DNA of 64,000 bases from Dromiciops gliroides (lineage: Eukaryota > Chordata > Mammalia > Microbiotheria > Microbiotheriidae), in assembly GCF_019393635.1 (NCBI RefSeq), contig NC_057863.1, positions 646,202,660 to 646,266,659 on the forward strand, written 5' to 3'. A program made the translations under genes and the position numbers. Numbering within the stretch: the stretch's first letter is position 1; every line of letters begins with the position of its first letter. The notes below the pieces were generated by a model that saw only the letters and a list, made by a program, of their open reading frames with translations, ran no database searches and had not been told where the DNA came from. Positions 11,621 to 22,707 of the stretch are shown here, piece after piece.

Positions 11621-12130
11621 CAGTAGGGGCACCTAGGGTTCTGTACCTTGTTCAGGAGATAACCTGGCCAGTGAAAAGTCACACCTCCTGAAAGAGCAGA
11701 AAATTCAACAGAGCCTAACAGGCCCCTCCTGGGCCCAGGTCATTGAGAATGTGGAGAAGGGAGAGGACATCCTCCAGCTCCTTTTCTTTCTTTCCCAGGA
11801 GGGAGAAGAGCTGCCCTTTGAGCATAGCTAATGGTCCCCTAGCCATGGTGAAAGAGGTACATCTCCAGGGAATCTCAGAGAGGGACGGATCCTCAGAGGC
11901 ATCCATCCAATCCAACCCAGCCCCGACCAACAATGCTCTCTACAGTATCTGTCCCGAGCTCCCTGCCTAGCTGACCTTTGTTTGGAGATGTCCAGTTAGG
12001 GAGGGTTCCTCCCTCCCAAGGCTGACCCAGGGAACTGGGAGGCAGCTCTCAGCATGAGGATCTTTGCTTGCATGAAAATGAAATCTGCACGTTATTGCTT
12101 CCGGAAAGCACTATTTCCATGGCTCAGGTA
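11620..12130 (+). repeat. 5' block of local duplication (copy 1)
   Basis: This resembles 29800-30450 in order and orientation. Examples are 'cacctcctgaaagagcag' against 'cttctcctgaaagggatag', 'tttctttcccaggagggag' against 'tttctctttcaggagggag', and 'cagaggcatccatccaatcc' against 'cagaggcatctagtccaacc'. The divergence indicates an old duplication. A short candidate coding exon follows in both copies. Confidence 0.75.
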
Positions 12131-12349
12131 GACCCCAAGAAAGGGAGCCTGCGAAGGCGAGGAGGTGGGAGACCTGTAGATATTAATTCAGGTAGCCCAC
12201 AACGTTTTATTAAGTGCTTACAGGTCAGGCCATTTTCTTACATCTGGAATTATGGGCGGGGGTGGAGGGAGATTTCTAGCCCCCAGCCAAGAAACAAAAA
12301 AACAAATGTAAGGAGGTGGGAATCAATCATTTGCATAAGGCTCTCCTCA

Positions 12350-13007
12350 TTGGTGGAGAAGGATGACTCGATGCATGGCTAGGGGACCATTAGTGCTCCT
12401 GCCGGCCACTGAGGGCTGGTGGTGCTGTTCTCCTCCTTTGCATCTGTGGCACAGGCTGAAGAAAGCCCGGGGTCCCTCCGCTAAGGCTGAGCCCTTTGTA
12501 TTGTATTGGCCCCTGAAATCCAGGAGCACCCGTCTCCCCTCACACGTTGTTGACAATGGTTTCTGGACCCGTAGCCGTGATGCCTTTGGATGCATCGCGT
12601 ACCAAACACCGGCTCAGTCTCCGCCTATAAAAGCAGTTTTACCTGCAGCCCCGGGCCTCGCAGCCCTTCTCTGTATCTGTTTCCAAGGAGATGACATTTT
12701 CACGCAGGCGAAGACAGCATGTAAATATCTAGGCGGAGTTCCTCAGTCCCACCTCCAACCTCGCGCACTGCCGGGGCTGTGCTGGCCTCCCCACCCTCAA
12801 CTGCTAGGAACCGGCCCTGGGGGCAGGGAGCTCTGTCACTTTGGGAAGAAGACGCTTGGGCAGCTAGCCGGCTGTGTGTGGGCGTGGAGTGATTGGCGGG
12901 CTCAGTGTGCTGACCACAGCTTCCCAGGCTTGGGAGGTGGCGACGGCGGCGGCAGCAACAGCAGCACCCTAGGAGAGACCACCAGGCTCAACAGCACGAG
13001 AAACCTG
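12350..13007 (+). promoter_or_regulatory. GC-rich promoter-like region with TATA box
   Basis: This segment has clearly more CpG and GC than its surroundings. It contains CCTATAAAAGC (TATAAAAG at 12626-12633) and ggcggc runs near 12943-12955, and it ends just before the candidate first exon at 13008. The long plus-strand reading frame here (12363-13130) resembles no family, runs through the splice donor into a MIR, and is probably non-coding. Promoter activity is inferred from composition and position. Confidence 0.5.
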
Positions 13008-13038
13008 ATGGAGAATCCCAAGAGCTTCAGCAGCGATG
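13008..13038 (+). CDS. Candidate first coding exon, zinc-finger cluster copy 1
   Basis: The exon runs from an ATG to a consensus donor (gatg|gtgagtcc) and encodes MENPKSFSSD plus one base, so it ends in phase 1. A homologous exon of identical length lies at 31187-31217. The terminal zinc-finger exons in this window start in phase 1 and would join correctly, restoring an Asp codon. No finger exon is seen in the 21 kb downstream before copy 2, so this may be an orphan promoter and exon left by duplication, or it may splice to a distant exon. The link to zinc-finger genes is inferred from copy 2. Confidence 0.45.
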
Positions 13039-13059
13039 GTGAGTCCCCTTCTTCTTGTA

Positions 13060-13430
13060 GCCTGTCTGTTGGCCTCAGTTTCCTCAACTGTAAAAAGAGC
13101 ACACGCACATGTACATGTAAGCATGTGTAGATACATGTACATACATGTTATATACATGTATACACGATTACAAATATACACAGATTTAGAACACCTAGAT
13201 ATGCATATAGCTGTATATGTATGTATGTATAAAGTCACCTATCTAACAGCGTTCTTGTGAGGATTATATATATATATATACACACATACACATATGTGTG
13301 TATATATGTGTACACACATGTATACAAGTGTGTATATAAATAAAATATGTGTATATATCAATAGATGTGATTTAGCACAGTATGTGGTACACAGTAGGTG
13401 CTTTATCAATGTTTGTTCCCTTCCCTTCTC
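13060..13430 (+). mobile_element. MIR remnant with TA/TG-rich low complexity
   Basis: The phrase 'ggcctcagtttcctcaactg' and the later 'acacagtaggtgctttatca' are MIR core and tail. Between them lie expanded TACA/TGTA and (TA)n runs at about 13105-13365. Confidence 0.7.
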
Positions 13431-13448
13431 TCTCTATCCTTGGAAGAT

Positions 13449-13545
13449 TTTTTTTTTTAAATCAAACTTGCCTTTATTGGGTCTAACAGGTGGCCATGCT
13501 GGGGGCTTTCTCAGGACAGGTTTAGCTGATCTGGGACTCACACAG
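13449..13545 (-). pseudogene. Possible 3' end of a processed transcript
   Basis: On the minus strand an AATAAA lies roughly 17 bases before a poly-A run (the T-run at 13449-13458). The sequence upstream (cagcatggccacctgttaga) is not one of the repeats listed here. The source gene is not recognised and no clear target duplication was found. Confidence 0.35.
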
Positions 13546-13546
13546 C

Positions 13547-14420
13547 CAGACAATAAACATTTTTTAAGCACTTACTACATGCCAGGCACTGTGCTAAGCT
13601 CTGGGGATGCAAAGAAAGGTTAAAAAAAAACCCAAAAACCCAACACTATGCTCCAGAGGAGCTTACAACCTAATGCGGGGTGGGAAAGAGATGACATGCA
13701 ATAACTATGTACAAATGAGCTATCTATAGGATAAATAGGAAAAATGAACAGAGGGAAGACACTAGAATTAAGAGGGGCTGGGAAAGGCTTCTGTAGAAAG
13801 AGGGATTTTATCAGGGTGTTTTGTATGATGCCAGGGAAACCAGGAGATGGAGATGAGGGGGAAAAACAGTCTATGAGTGGGGGATGGTAAGTGAAAATAC
13901 AGGGAACTGGAAACATACTCAGGGAGTGTGTTATCTGAGGAACAGCAAGGAAGCCAATGTCTCTGGACTGAAGAGTTCGTGGGGGCAAGGGGAGTAGTGT
14001 GACATGTAAGAAGACTGAAAAAGGAAGGGGGTCGAATGGGAAAGATTATGAAGGGCTTTGAATACCAAAGAGAGAATATTTATTATATTTGACCCTGAAG
14101 GGAGCCTCTGGAGTTTATTGAAATGGGGGGGGGGAGGCAGCTAGGGGGTGCAGTGGATAGAGCACCTGCCCTGGATTCAGGAGGACCTGAGTTCAAATCT
14201 GAACCCAGACACTTGACACTTACTAGCTGTGTGACCTTGGGTAAGTCACTTAACCCCAATTGCCAAAGAAAGAAATGGGGAGGGGGGGAAATGACATGAT
14301 CAGACCTGTGCTTTAAGAAGATCACTGACAGCAGAGTTGGAAGAGGTATTGGAGCTGGGAGAGATTTGTGGCAAGAAGACTGAGCAACAGGCAATAGCCC
14401 AGACATGAGGCTCAGTGCTC
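13547..14420 (-). mobile_element. L2 3' region, split by SINE
   Basis: Minus-strand L2: 'tgccaggcactgtgctaagc' at the 3' end, then the conserved C-terminal ORF2 and UTR stretch. The SINE at 14129-14271 interrupts it. Confidence 0.8.
14129..14271 (+). mobile_element. tRNA-like SINE
   Basis: Inserted into an L2. The flanking repeat is gaaatgggg (14120-14128 and 14272-14280). Confidence 0.92.
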
Positions 14421-14429
14421 TATATACTT

Positions 14430-14840
14430 CAGGTACTTAATCCTGGTTTATAGAATTAACTTGAAGGGTTAAGAATAAAGCCTTTCTTCTCACTGACCCT
14501 TACCAAAAGCTGTAGGGCCTACTTTCACACCTAATAGAAGGATACCCACTTGTATGCTCTAGCCACTGGCCTTTGAAACTTCTCCTGGATCTTCACCTTC
14601 TGAAGTCTGTTACTGGCCTTTCTCCAGCCCACATTTCCCTCCCTCAGGACCCATAGTTCTTCCCTAGGCTGTATTCCTAGGTCCTTATCTTATGGCCAAA
14701 ATCCTCCTCCAGAGAAAACTCCCAACTCTGATGTTGAAGCCAGCCCTGCTTTCAGAGGGAAGGTCCTTTCCTTTAGACCCTTCAGTTCCCAAATGGGATT
14801 TGGTCATTTAATCAACATGTTCCCTTCAAGGACATAAAAA
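14430..14840 (+). repeat. Intron block of local duplication (copy 1)
   Basis: Weak similarity in order to 31290-31560: 'cttaatcctggtttatagaa' against 'ccttaatccttgcatgagga', followed by ttaacttgaagggtt against ttgacttgaaagatt. It holds no gene. Confidence 0.55.
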
Positions 14841-14858
14841 ATTCAACAGGTAACTTTC

Positions 14859-15012
14859 TTTTTTTTTTTTTTTTGGGTGGGGCAATGGGGGTTAAGTGAC
14901 TTGCCCAGGGTCACACAGCTAGTAAGTGTCAAGTGTCTGAGGCCAGATTTGAACTCAGGTACTCCTGAATCCAGGGCCAAACACTTTAACCACTGTGCCA
15001 TCTAGCTGCCCC
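14859..15012 (-). mobile_element. tRNA-like SINE
   Basis: Full length with the perfect 15-bp duplication caacaggtaactttc (14844-14858 and 15013-15027). Confidence 0.95.
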
Positions 15013-15114
15013 CAACAGGTAACTTTCATAACTGTCCGGCTTGTCTGTACTTCCTTTTGTCCCCTTCTGTGCTCTAAAAAAATGCCTCAATCCAATCACT
15101 CACTTTTCTTTTTT

Positions 15115-15848
15115 CTTTCTTTCCTTCTTTTTTATTTCTGCATTAGTCATGTTGTGAAAGAAGAATCAGAACAAAAGGGAAAAACCACAAAAAACAAAAA
15201 CAAAAGTAGAAATAGTATGGTTCAATCTGCATTCAGAATCCACAGTTCTTTTTTCTGGATATGGAGGATATTTTCTGTCATGAGTTCTTTGCAATTGTCT
15301 TGGATCTGAGAAGGGCTAAGTCTATCACAATTGATCATCACACAATGTTGCTGTTACTATGTACAATGTTCTCCTGGTTCTGCTCACTTCATTCAGCATC
15401 AGTCCACTTAAGTCTTTCCAGGTTTTTCTGAAATTTGCCTGTTCATCGTTTCTTACAGCACAATAGTATTCCATTACATTCATATACCACAACTTGTTCA
15501 GCCATTCCCCAATTGATGGACATTCCCTCAATTTCCAATTCTTTACCCATTTTTATGATCTCTTTGTGATACAGACCTAGTAGTGGTATTACTGGGTCAA
15601 AAGGTATGCACAAACACACAAAAGAAAAGAAAAGAAAAGGTATGCACAGTGCCATAGCCCTTTGGGTAGTTTCAAATTGCTCTCCAGAATGTTTAGATCA
15701 GTTCACAACTCCACCAACAATGCATTAGTGTTCCATTTTTTCAACAGCTCCAACATTTGTTATTTTCCTTTTTTGTCATATTAGTTAATCTGATAGGTGT
15801 GAGGTGATACCTCAGAGTTATTTTGATTTGCATTTTTCGAATCAATAG
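15115..15848 (-). mobile_element. 5'-truncated L1
   Basis: A minus-strand L1 3' end flanked by aatcactcacttttcttttt / aatcacccacttttcttttt (about 15095-15114 and 15849-15868). A small AAAAG-rich insertion lies at about 15606-15645. Confidence 0.88.
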
Positions 15849-16079
15849 AATCACCCACTTTTCTTTTTCCTCCTTTTTTAAAGCAATGATACAGCTCCTC
15901 CTCCTCCCATCCACTCTATCTAGCAGACTGCTCTGTCTATCATCCTCTCTCCCTTCCTCCCCCATCTTCCTTCTTTTCCTGTTGCCTTCAAAACATGTTC
16001 AAGTCTCTTCTCTATTCTAAACTCTCCCAAAATTCACAGGTGGCAAAATGCAAGGATAGAGGGGGAAGGGAACAAGAAC

Positions 16080-16322
16080 TTATTAAGTACCTACTGTGTG
16101 CCAGGTACTGTGTTAAGTGCTTTACAAATATTATCTCTCTTGATTCTCACAACAACTCTTTGAGATAGGTGCTATTATTATTTCCATTTTCCAGATGAGG
16201 AAACTGAGGTTAAGTAACTTGCTTAAGGTCACTCAGACAGTAAATGTCTGAGGCTGGATTTGAACTCAGGTCTTCATGATTCCAGGACAGACACTCTATC
16301 CATTGCTCCACCTAGCTGCAGA
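16080..16322 (-). mobile_element. MIR-type CORE-SINE
   Basis: Nearly full length in reverse: 'tgccaggtactgtgttaagt', 'ttccagatgaggaaactgag', 'aaggtcactcagacagtaaa', 'tggatttgaactcaggtctt'. Confidence 0.9.
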
Positions 16323-17210
16323 AATCAAGCCTATGAAATCAAATATATCAATTAGTGTCCATAGCTTAGACAACACACACACAAACAACCAGAGCCTCTA
16401 ATACAATGAGGCGAATTTGACTGCATAGTTATTACAGAGACTTGATGGTGCAGTGGAATGGGGGGCGGGGTGGGGATCTTAAGCGGGTTGTCACTCACCA
16501 ATCTTCATTCTTGAGGTTGGGTAGTCAGATAATAATAGTAAGCAAGAAGTTAAGAGTGAAGAAAATGGCTGTTTATTTCAGCCACCTGGGGCAGATTGTG
16601 GAATGAACAATCTACACTGATCCCTACCTCATATAGGAATTTTTATATATCCTTATATACAAATTTTTGGGGTAGCATTTATAAGCTAAATATTATTCAT
16701 AGTAACATTGTGTGAAACAAAGAAAAGAAAGATGGTGTTTCACAAAACAAAAAGTGATACAAACATATACAAACTTGATTATACAAAAAGAATAGTAGAT
16801 GTGTTGGAGAAAAATGTCTCTTCTTCTCTCCAAGAGATAGATAAAGGAATTGTCGTCTGAATGTAGTTGGTCTCACTAAGTCAAAGAAATCTCCTCATTG
16901 GTCCAGACAGGAAAAGAGCTTTCCCAAGACTCTGGAATCTTCTACCTTTACCAGCTGCGTCTTTTGGTACCAATGAGAGGTGAGAATGAGACCCCACAGT
17001 ATGCTAGCTGAAGTCAGTGTGCTTGGAAACAGGAGGGAAGGGACAGATAGTCTATGTGTTACACAAACATGCCAGGGATGTTAAGGTAAGGCTTTGAGGA
17101 GGTTCACTGGAAGGGCCAACCTCAGGAAACTTGGCCAATTCAGTTTTGGGGGATCATCTGGGGAAGAGACATAATTTTGTCCATAATGGGATGAGACCCG
17201 GGTCTGCCTC
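16323..17210. other. Unassigned AT-rich stretch, LTR-like
   Basis: No coding or known repeat is recognised. The segment from tgtcactcacc (16489) to gggtagca (17581), which contains the SINE at 17211, begins TG and ends CA like an LTR, but I found no matching flanking duplication. Confidence 0.35.
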
Positions 17211-17331
17211 TTCCTTCCTTCCTTCCTTCCTTCCTTCCTTCCTTCCTTCCTTCCTTCCTTCCTTCCTTCCTTCCTTCCTTCCTTCCTTCCTTCCTTCCTT
17301 CCTTCCTTCCTTCCTTCCTTCCTCCCTCCCT

Positions 17332-17377
<46 letters not shown>

Positions 17378-17527
17378 TTTCTTCTTTTTTGGCGGGGCAA
17401 TGAGGGTTAAATGACTCGTCCAGGGTCACACAGCTAGTAAATGTCAAGTGTCTGAGGCCGGATTTGAACCCAGGTCCTCCTGAATCCAGGGCCAGTGCTT
17501 TATCCACTGTGCCACCTAGCTGCCCCC
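17211..17527 (-). mobile_element. tRNA-like SINE with (CCTT)n(CT)n tail
   Basis: The body lies at about 17392-17527. The tail is expanded into CCTT, then CCCT, then CT repeats (17211-17372). The flanks gggtctgcctctt / gagtctgccttttt enclose tail and body. Confidence 0.93.
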
Positions 17528-17885
17528 TGAGTCTGCCTTTTTCAAAAGCAACAGGGTAGAAACATGGTACATGGGGTAGCATTGTATAGTAAGTGGGGAT
17601 GCTTTTAGGAAGAAAACCCTGCTCTACTTCACTGTCAACTTTCTGGCCATCTTCTCCATAGCTTCCTCACCACCCCCCCCTTACCCTCTTCTGGCCTTTT
17701 CTGCCCCAATTCTGGAACAAGGATAAGGTCAATTCCACCATCTACTCACCAAACCCTCTAAATTTCTGGAACAAAGTGCTCCTCTCTGGCATTCACTCCT
17801 CCTTGTGTGTTAGCTCCCTGATTAGAATATAAGCCTCTTCAGGACAGGGACAATTTTTGCTTTTATATTTGTTTCCCTAGTTCTT

Positions 17886-18018
17886 GGGCAGCTAGGTAGC
17901 ACAACAGATAGAGAACTGGCCCTGGAGTCAGGAGGACATGAGTTCAAATCTGACCTCAGACACTTGACACTTAATAGCTGTATGACCCTGGGCAAGTCAC
18001 TTAACCCCATTGCCTCAA
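17886..18018 (+). mobile_element. tRNA-like SINE, diverged
   Basis: A complete body with more substitutions than its neighbours (box A region 'taggtagcacaacagata') and a short tail. Confidence 0.9.
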
Positions 18019-18345
18019 ACATCTGGGGCTATCTCCAGTTGTTCTGTTGTATATCTTACCACTGTGAGGTTTATGACCTTGCACATCCCTCCCTCACTTA
18101 AATCCAGTTCACAGCAAGTCATGACCGCCTCCCAATGTCATGGTCCTCTTTGAGAATGAAGGATAAACAACAATAACCACAACTAGCTCTTAGCATTGTC
18201 CTTGGTTCCTAGTAAATGCTTAATGGAGAAGGAAATGGCAAACCACTCCACTCCAATATCTTTGCCAAGGAAGCCTCAAATGGAGTCACAAGAGTTGGAC
18301 ACAGTTGAAATGACTGAACAACCAAAAAGGCTTAACAGATGCTGT
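18019..18345 (+). mobile_element. Older SINE 3' region and RTE-like tail
   Basis: 18030-18182 ('tctggggctatctccagttg' to 'gaatgaaggataaacaacaa') matches the older SINE at 8300. 18223-18335 ('ggagaaggaaatggcaaacc' to 'gttggacacagttgaaatga') is the RTE-like SINE tail also seen at 26700 and 53690. Confidence 0.7.
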
Positions 18346-18460
18346 TTCAGTAATTCATTTATTGATATGGTCACATAGTGAAACAGAGAGTTGACCTGGG
18401 AGCTAAGCCCCACCCCCTTCACAAATATTATTCTTGGGATTCTGAGTAAATCACTTTACT

Positions 18461-18518
18461 TTAGCTGTGTGACCCTGGGCAAGTCACTTAACCCAAATTA
18501 CCTCACCAAAAAAAAAAT
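18461..18518 (+). mobile_element. 5'-truncated SINE
   Basis: Only the last ~45 bp of the SINE plus poly-A, flanked by gtaaatcactttact (18446-18460) and gtaaatcacttcact (18519-18533). Confidence 0.9.
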
Positions 18519-18533
18519 GTAAATCACTTCACT

Positions 18534-18856
18534 AGGTTCATTGTTCATCCAGCAGTCCTCTTTCTGGCCATCTCTTCACTGTGCTGCCTACAATCCAGCC
18601 ATTATCCTCACTCTCCTCCACACATCCTGGACTCTGCCCCTGGTAGCTGCTCGGGCTTTGCTACAAGGGGCCAGAGACAGAAGTCGAAGGTACTCATTTT
18701 CCAAGGCTGGTCCACCACACTGACGAGGTCAAGAACCATGCCAGGGGATGGCCAGAGCTTGGGTTCCTCCCTTGAGTTCTAGTTAGTGGTCATTCTCTCC
18801 TATGGAGGAAAATCTTCTTGTTCTTGGAAGGGTCAGTTGAGGGATCTGGGACTCAT
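18534..18856. other. Unassigned stretch
   Basis: No gene or repeat is recognised. It probably belongs to the duplicated locus. Confidence 0.4.
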
Positions 18857-18872
18857 TAGATGCCTGCCAAGG

Positions 18873-18941
18873 ACACTTACTAGCTGTGTGACTCTGGGCA
18901 AGTCACTTAACCCCAATTGCCTCACCAAAAAAAAAAAAAAA
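18873..18941 (+). mobile_element. 5'-truncated SINE
   Basis: The SINE 3' 50 bp plus poly-A with the perfect duplication tagatgcctgccaagg (18857-18872 and 18942-18957). Confidence 0.93.
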
Positions 18942-19129
18942 TAGATGCCTGCCAAGGCTAGGACTGTCCTGTCCAAGATTACTGGGGAAAGGGACACCCA
19001 GCAAAGGAGGTGTCTGGAAGACTCCTCAAGGCTGTGATTTTGCTTCACCCTCAATCCTCAAGCAGTCATTTCTTCTAGGGTGGGACCCAAGCCCCACACA
19101 GTCCCTCTCTCCCCCACCACTGGAAGTCT

Positions 19130-19500
19130 GAGAAGGACTGTTGTGATAAAGTGGAAGCTTTCTCAATTTTTAAGTGTTCCAAACTGATGAAACATGCATT
19201 GTAACTGATGTATCTGTTCCTCTGCCCCCAGTTTCAAAAAGGAATGCTTTCCACCCCTGGGTAGGATCAAATGCTTGTCAGGTATGATGGGGTGTTCACA
19301 AAAGAGTTCTGCTTAGCCATAGCAGGGGAGAGGTGTTCAACAAAGATATTTAGGGAGAACTCTTCACTGATTCTCTTGAAGGCAGCTTCCCTGCCACTGT
19401 GTTACCTGAAGTGCTCCCCTGCTCTAGCCTTGGGGAGAAGCTGCAGCTGCTTTGTACAACCATTAATACCAGTTGAATTCTCAACTGCCTGAACCTATCA
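19130..19500 (+). repeat. Distal block of local duplication (copy 1)
   Basis: 'aggtgttcaacaaagatatt' and the following ~60 bp resemble 'gatgctcaacaaaaatattc' at 31626. No exon is recognised. Confidence 0.55.
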
Positions 19501-20169
19501 GGTCCTTAAGATAGCTTCAGTGTCTTTTAAGAGAAAGACCTAGCTCAGTCCGCATGGCTGGGGACACTGGAATATGTTTCTGCTACTACATCCTACTTCA
19601 CTCAATAAGTATTAATTAATTACCTACTATATTCCAAACCCTTTGCTAAGTGCTAGGCATATGAAGAAAGACAAAAGATAATCCCTGCCCTCAGGGAGTT
19701 TATAGTCTGATCAGGGAAACAACGTGAAAACAACTCTGTGCAAACAAGACATGGGCAGGATGAGTTGGAGAGAGGGAAGGCACTAGCATTAAGGGGGATC
19801 AGGAAAGACTTCTTGTAGATGGTGGGATCTTCTCAAAGACTTCAAAGAAGCCAGGGAAGCCAGAAATCAGAGATGAGGAGGGAGGGCATTCCAGGTATGA
19901 GAAATATCTAGAAAAGTGTCCAGAGGCCATAAATAGAGTATTTTGTTTGGAAAATAAAAAGGAAGCCAGTGTCTTGGGATGTCTGAGTACTTGGAAGTGA
20001 TTGAAGCATGAGAAGATTAGAAAGCTAAGAGGTGGCCAGCTTATGAAGGATTTTGAATGCCAAAGGGATGATTTCATATTTCATCTTAGAGGTGATAAGG
20101 TGCCACTGGAGTTTGTCGAATAGGGGGCTAGCATGGTCATATCTGCACTTTTGGGAGATGAATTTGTCT

Positions 20170-20308
20170 TTTTTTTTTTTTTTTGCAGGGCAATGAGGGT
20201 TAAGTGACTTGCCCAGGGCACACAGCTAGTATCAAGTGCTAAATTTGAACTCAGGTCCTCCTGAATCCAGGGCTGGTACTTTATCTACTTCACCACCTAG
20301 CTGCCCCT
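20170..20308 (-). mobile_element. tRNA-like SINE
   Basis: A slightly deleted minus-strand SINE inside the L2. The L2 text continues on both sides. Confidence 0.92.
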
Positions 20309-20599
20309 GGAAGATTAATTTCACAGCTGAGTGGAGGTTAGGAGAGACTTGAGGCAGTTAGATGCACCAGCAGCTACTGCAGTAGTCCAGGTGTGAGGAA
20401 ATGAGGGCCTGCACCAGGGGAATAGTAGTGCCAGAGGAGAGAAGGGGCATAGGAGAGGTATTTGCAAAGGTGGACTTGATAGACCTTGGCACCATATTGG
20501 GTATGTGGGATGAGAGAGAGTGAGGAGTCCAGGATAACTCCTGGGTTGTGAGCCTGAGGGACTGGGAGGAGGGTGGTGTCTTCTATAATATTAGGGAAG

Positions 20600-20620
20600 T
20601 GTGTGTACACGTGCGCGCGT

Positions 20621-20662
<42 letters not shown>
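20600..20662. repeat. (TG)n with alternating CG core
   Basis: A purine-pyrimidine alternating tract beginning gtacacgtgcgcgcgtgcac and continuing as (GT)n. Confidence 0.97.
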
Positions 20663-20665
<3 letters not shown>

Positions 20666-21297
20666 GGGTTTAAGGGGAAAGATGATGAGTCCTGTTTTGG
20701 GCATATTGAATTACAGGGTGGTTGGTGGTGATGTCAGAAAAGATAAGGGAGTTTATACCTGAGTTGTTATGAAGATAGAATTGAGAGGCAGATTCAATGG
20801 GGGGCGAGAGTGAGTAGAGGATAACATCCAGGATGGTGGCACCCTCAGTAGTAACAAAAAATGAGGAACAGAGGAGGGTTTGGGGGGGAGACGAGTTCGG
20901 TTTTGGACATGTGAAGCCCAAGATGTTCAAGGGACAAATAGTCTGAGATGTTAACAGACAGATAAGAGATGTAAAACTGATGGTCAAGAGAGAGGTTAGG
21001 GCTCCTTATGTTGATCTGAGAATCATCAACATAGAGATGATAGATGAATCCATGGGAGCTGATGAGATTACCAAGTGAAGTAATAGAAAGAGAAGAGATG
21101 AAAATCCAGAACAAAACCCTGAAGGACGCTACAATTAAGAGGGTGTGATTTGGAGGAGGATCCAACAGACTAAAAAGGAGCAGTCAGAGAAGTAGGAGGA
21201 GAACCAGGAGAAAGGTGTACCCTGAAAATCGAGAGAAAAGAATGATTGACAGTGTCAAAGGGTGCAGAAAGGGCAAGGAGGATGAAGATTGTAATAT

Positions 21298-21673
21298 AAT
21301 AATGGGTTTTGGGGGACCCAGAAGCCCCCCACTTGAGGACCCCCACTCAAGGGAGCCTTGCCTGACCTCTTTTAAAGCCAGCCCAGGGTGAGCAGACTCT
21401 GAATAGAGACAATAGAGATTAAAAGCACACCTACTTGAAAGTCTTTCCTCCCCACCAAGGATCTGTCCCCTAGGCTCTAACCTCAGCATGCACTGCTCAT
21501 TTTAATATGGACCACCCTGAATGCCAATAAACCAATAGATTTGAATGATGCTAGCCAATTAGCTTTGAGCAGTGTGGAAGGGCTGCCTCTCCTCCAGACC
21601 ACAGGGAGCTTATGTGCTCTCTCACGCTTTCTCTTGGCTGGGATGCTGGAGGAAGTAGCTATGAGCGCTCTCG

Positions 21674-21744
<71 letters not shown>

Positions 21745-21945
21745 CTGGGTATGTAGGGATTCTAATTCTGGAGCCATGTGCTCTCTCTCTTTACTAACAT
21801 TTAATATGCTTTCATCAATGCTTAATGCCAAAGACTGGTGCTATAGCCTCTAATTTATAAGTAGCAATATATTAGAAACTGCAGCTAAGTTCCCTAAAAC
21901 CTAGAACAGAGACAGGCACTCCCATATATCTTCAAATGATACCGG
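21298..21945 (+). mobile_element. LTR-like insertion in L2
   Basis: A block absent from the L2 interrupts it between 'gatgaagattg' and 'tgacaaaaggccat'. Its right half resembles the solo LTR at 55002-55372: gctctcgct followed by CT-runs, then 'aatgcttaa', then an ending in cctagaaca near 21908. A (CT)n array fills 21677-21740. Exact ends and the duplication could not be fixed. Confidence 0.5.
21677..21740. repeat. (CT)n microsatellite
   Basis: A near-perfect CT run within the LTR-like insertion. The Ser-Leu and Arg-Glu reading frames here are translations of it. Confidence 0.98.
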
Positions 21946-22356
21946 AGTGACAAAAGGCCATTAGATTTGTCAACTAAAAGATTATTGGTAAATTTGGAGA
22001 GAGTAGTTTTGGTTGAATGATGAGGACAGAAGTCAGTTTATAGTTTAAAAAAAAAAAGGAATGTCAGGAGAGGAAGTGGAGTCAGGGATTGTAGATGACC
22101 TTCTCAAGGAGTTTAGTCACAAAAGGGAGGAAAGTTGTGGGATGGGATGATAGCTAGAGGGGATGAATGGATGGAGTGGAAGATTTTGGGGGATGGGGGA
22201 GACATAGGCATGTTTGTAGGCAGTAGGGAAACAACCAAGGAGATTGAAGATTACTGAGAATAGGGATGATAATAGAGGAAATCTGCTAGAAAGGATAGGA
22301 TGGAATGGAATCATTTGTTCATGGAGAGGGGTTAGCCTTGGTAAGAAGGACTATCT

Positions 22357-22496
22357 TGGGGCAGCCAGGTGGTACAGTGGCACTAGCCCTGGATTCAGGA
22401 GGACCTAACTTCAAATCCAGCCTCAGACACTTGACACTTACTAGCTGTGTGACCCTGGGCAAGTTATTTAACCCTCATTGCTCTAGGGGGGGAAAA
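22357..22496 (+). mobile_element. tRNA-like SINE
   Basis: Flanked by aaggactatctt on both sides. About 12 bp are missing between the A and B box regions. Confidence 0.92.
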
Positions 22497-22707
22497 AAGG
22501 ACTATCTCTTCTTGTAAGTATGGGGTAAGGGAGGAGCATCTGGGTGATAAGTTGACAAAAAAGGGAGAAGAGGCAGCTCTTAGCAAATGGCCTGTATTTT
22601 TTCAGTAAAATATGAGACAAGATTCTCAGCTAAGAGGGTGGGTGGGAGGAGGAGCCATGGGAAGTTTGAGGAGGGATGATAATGTTTGAGGGAGCAATTG
22701 TGTGGGG

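Larger units (their letters stand above)
19605..22700 (-). mobile_element. Long L2 with reverse-transcriptase remnant
   Basis: Minus-strand L2 ORF2 can be read in pieces. Around 21000 the strand encodes GFIYHLYVDDSQINI, where YVDD corresponds to the RT active-site motif usually written YADD. KTELVSPPNPP and a stretch resembling the C-terminal region follow. The element is interrupted by a SINE (20170-20308), a (TG)n run (20600-20662), an LTR-like insert (about 21298-21945) and a SINE (22357-22496). The frame is broken many times. Confidence 0.8.

Noticed and set aside
12363-13130. 255-aa plus-strand open frame
   Set aside because: No recognisable domain. It spans a TATA-containing promoter-like region, reads through a consensus splice donor at 13038 and ends in MIR sequence. 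Its length is explained by GC-rich composition.
21541-21831. Ser-Leu and Arg-Glu dipeptide-repeat frames
   Set aside because: Translations of a (CT)n run.
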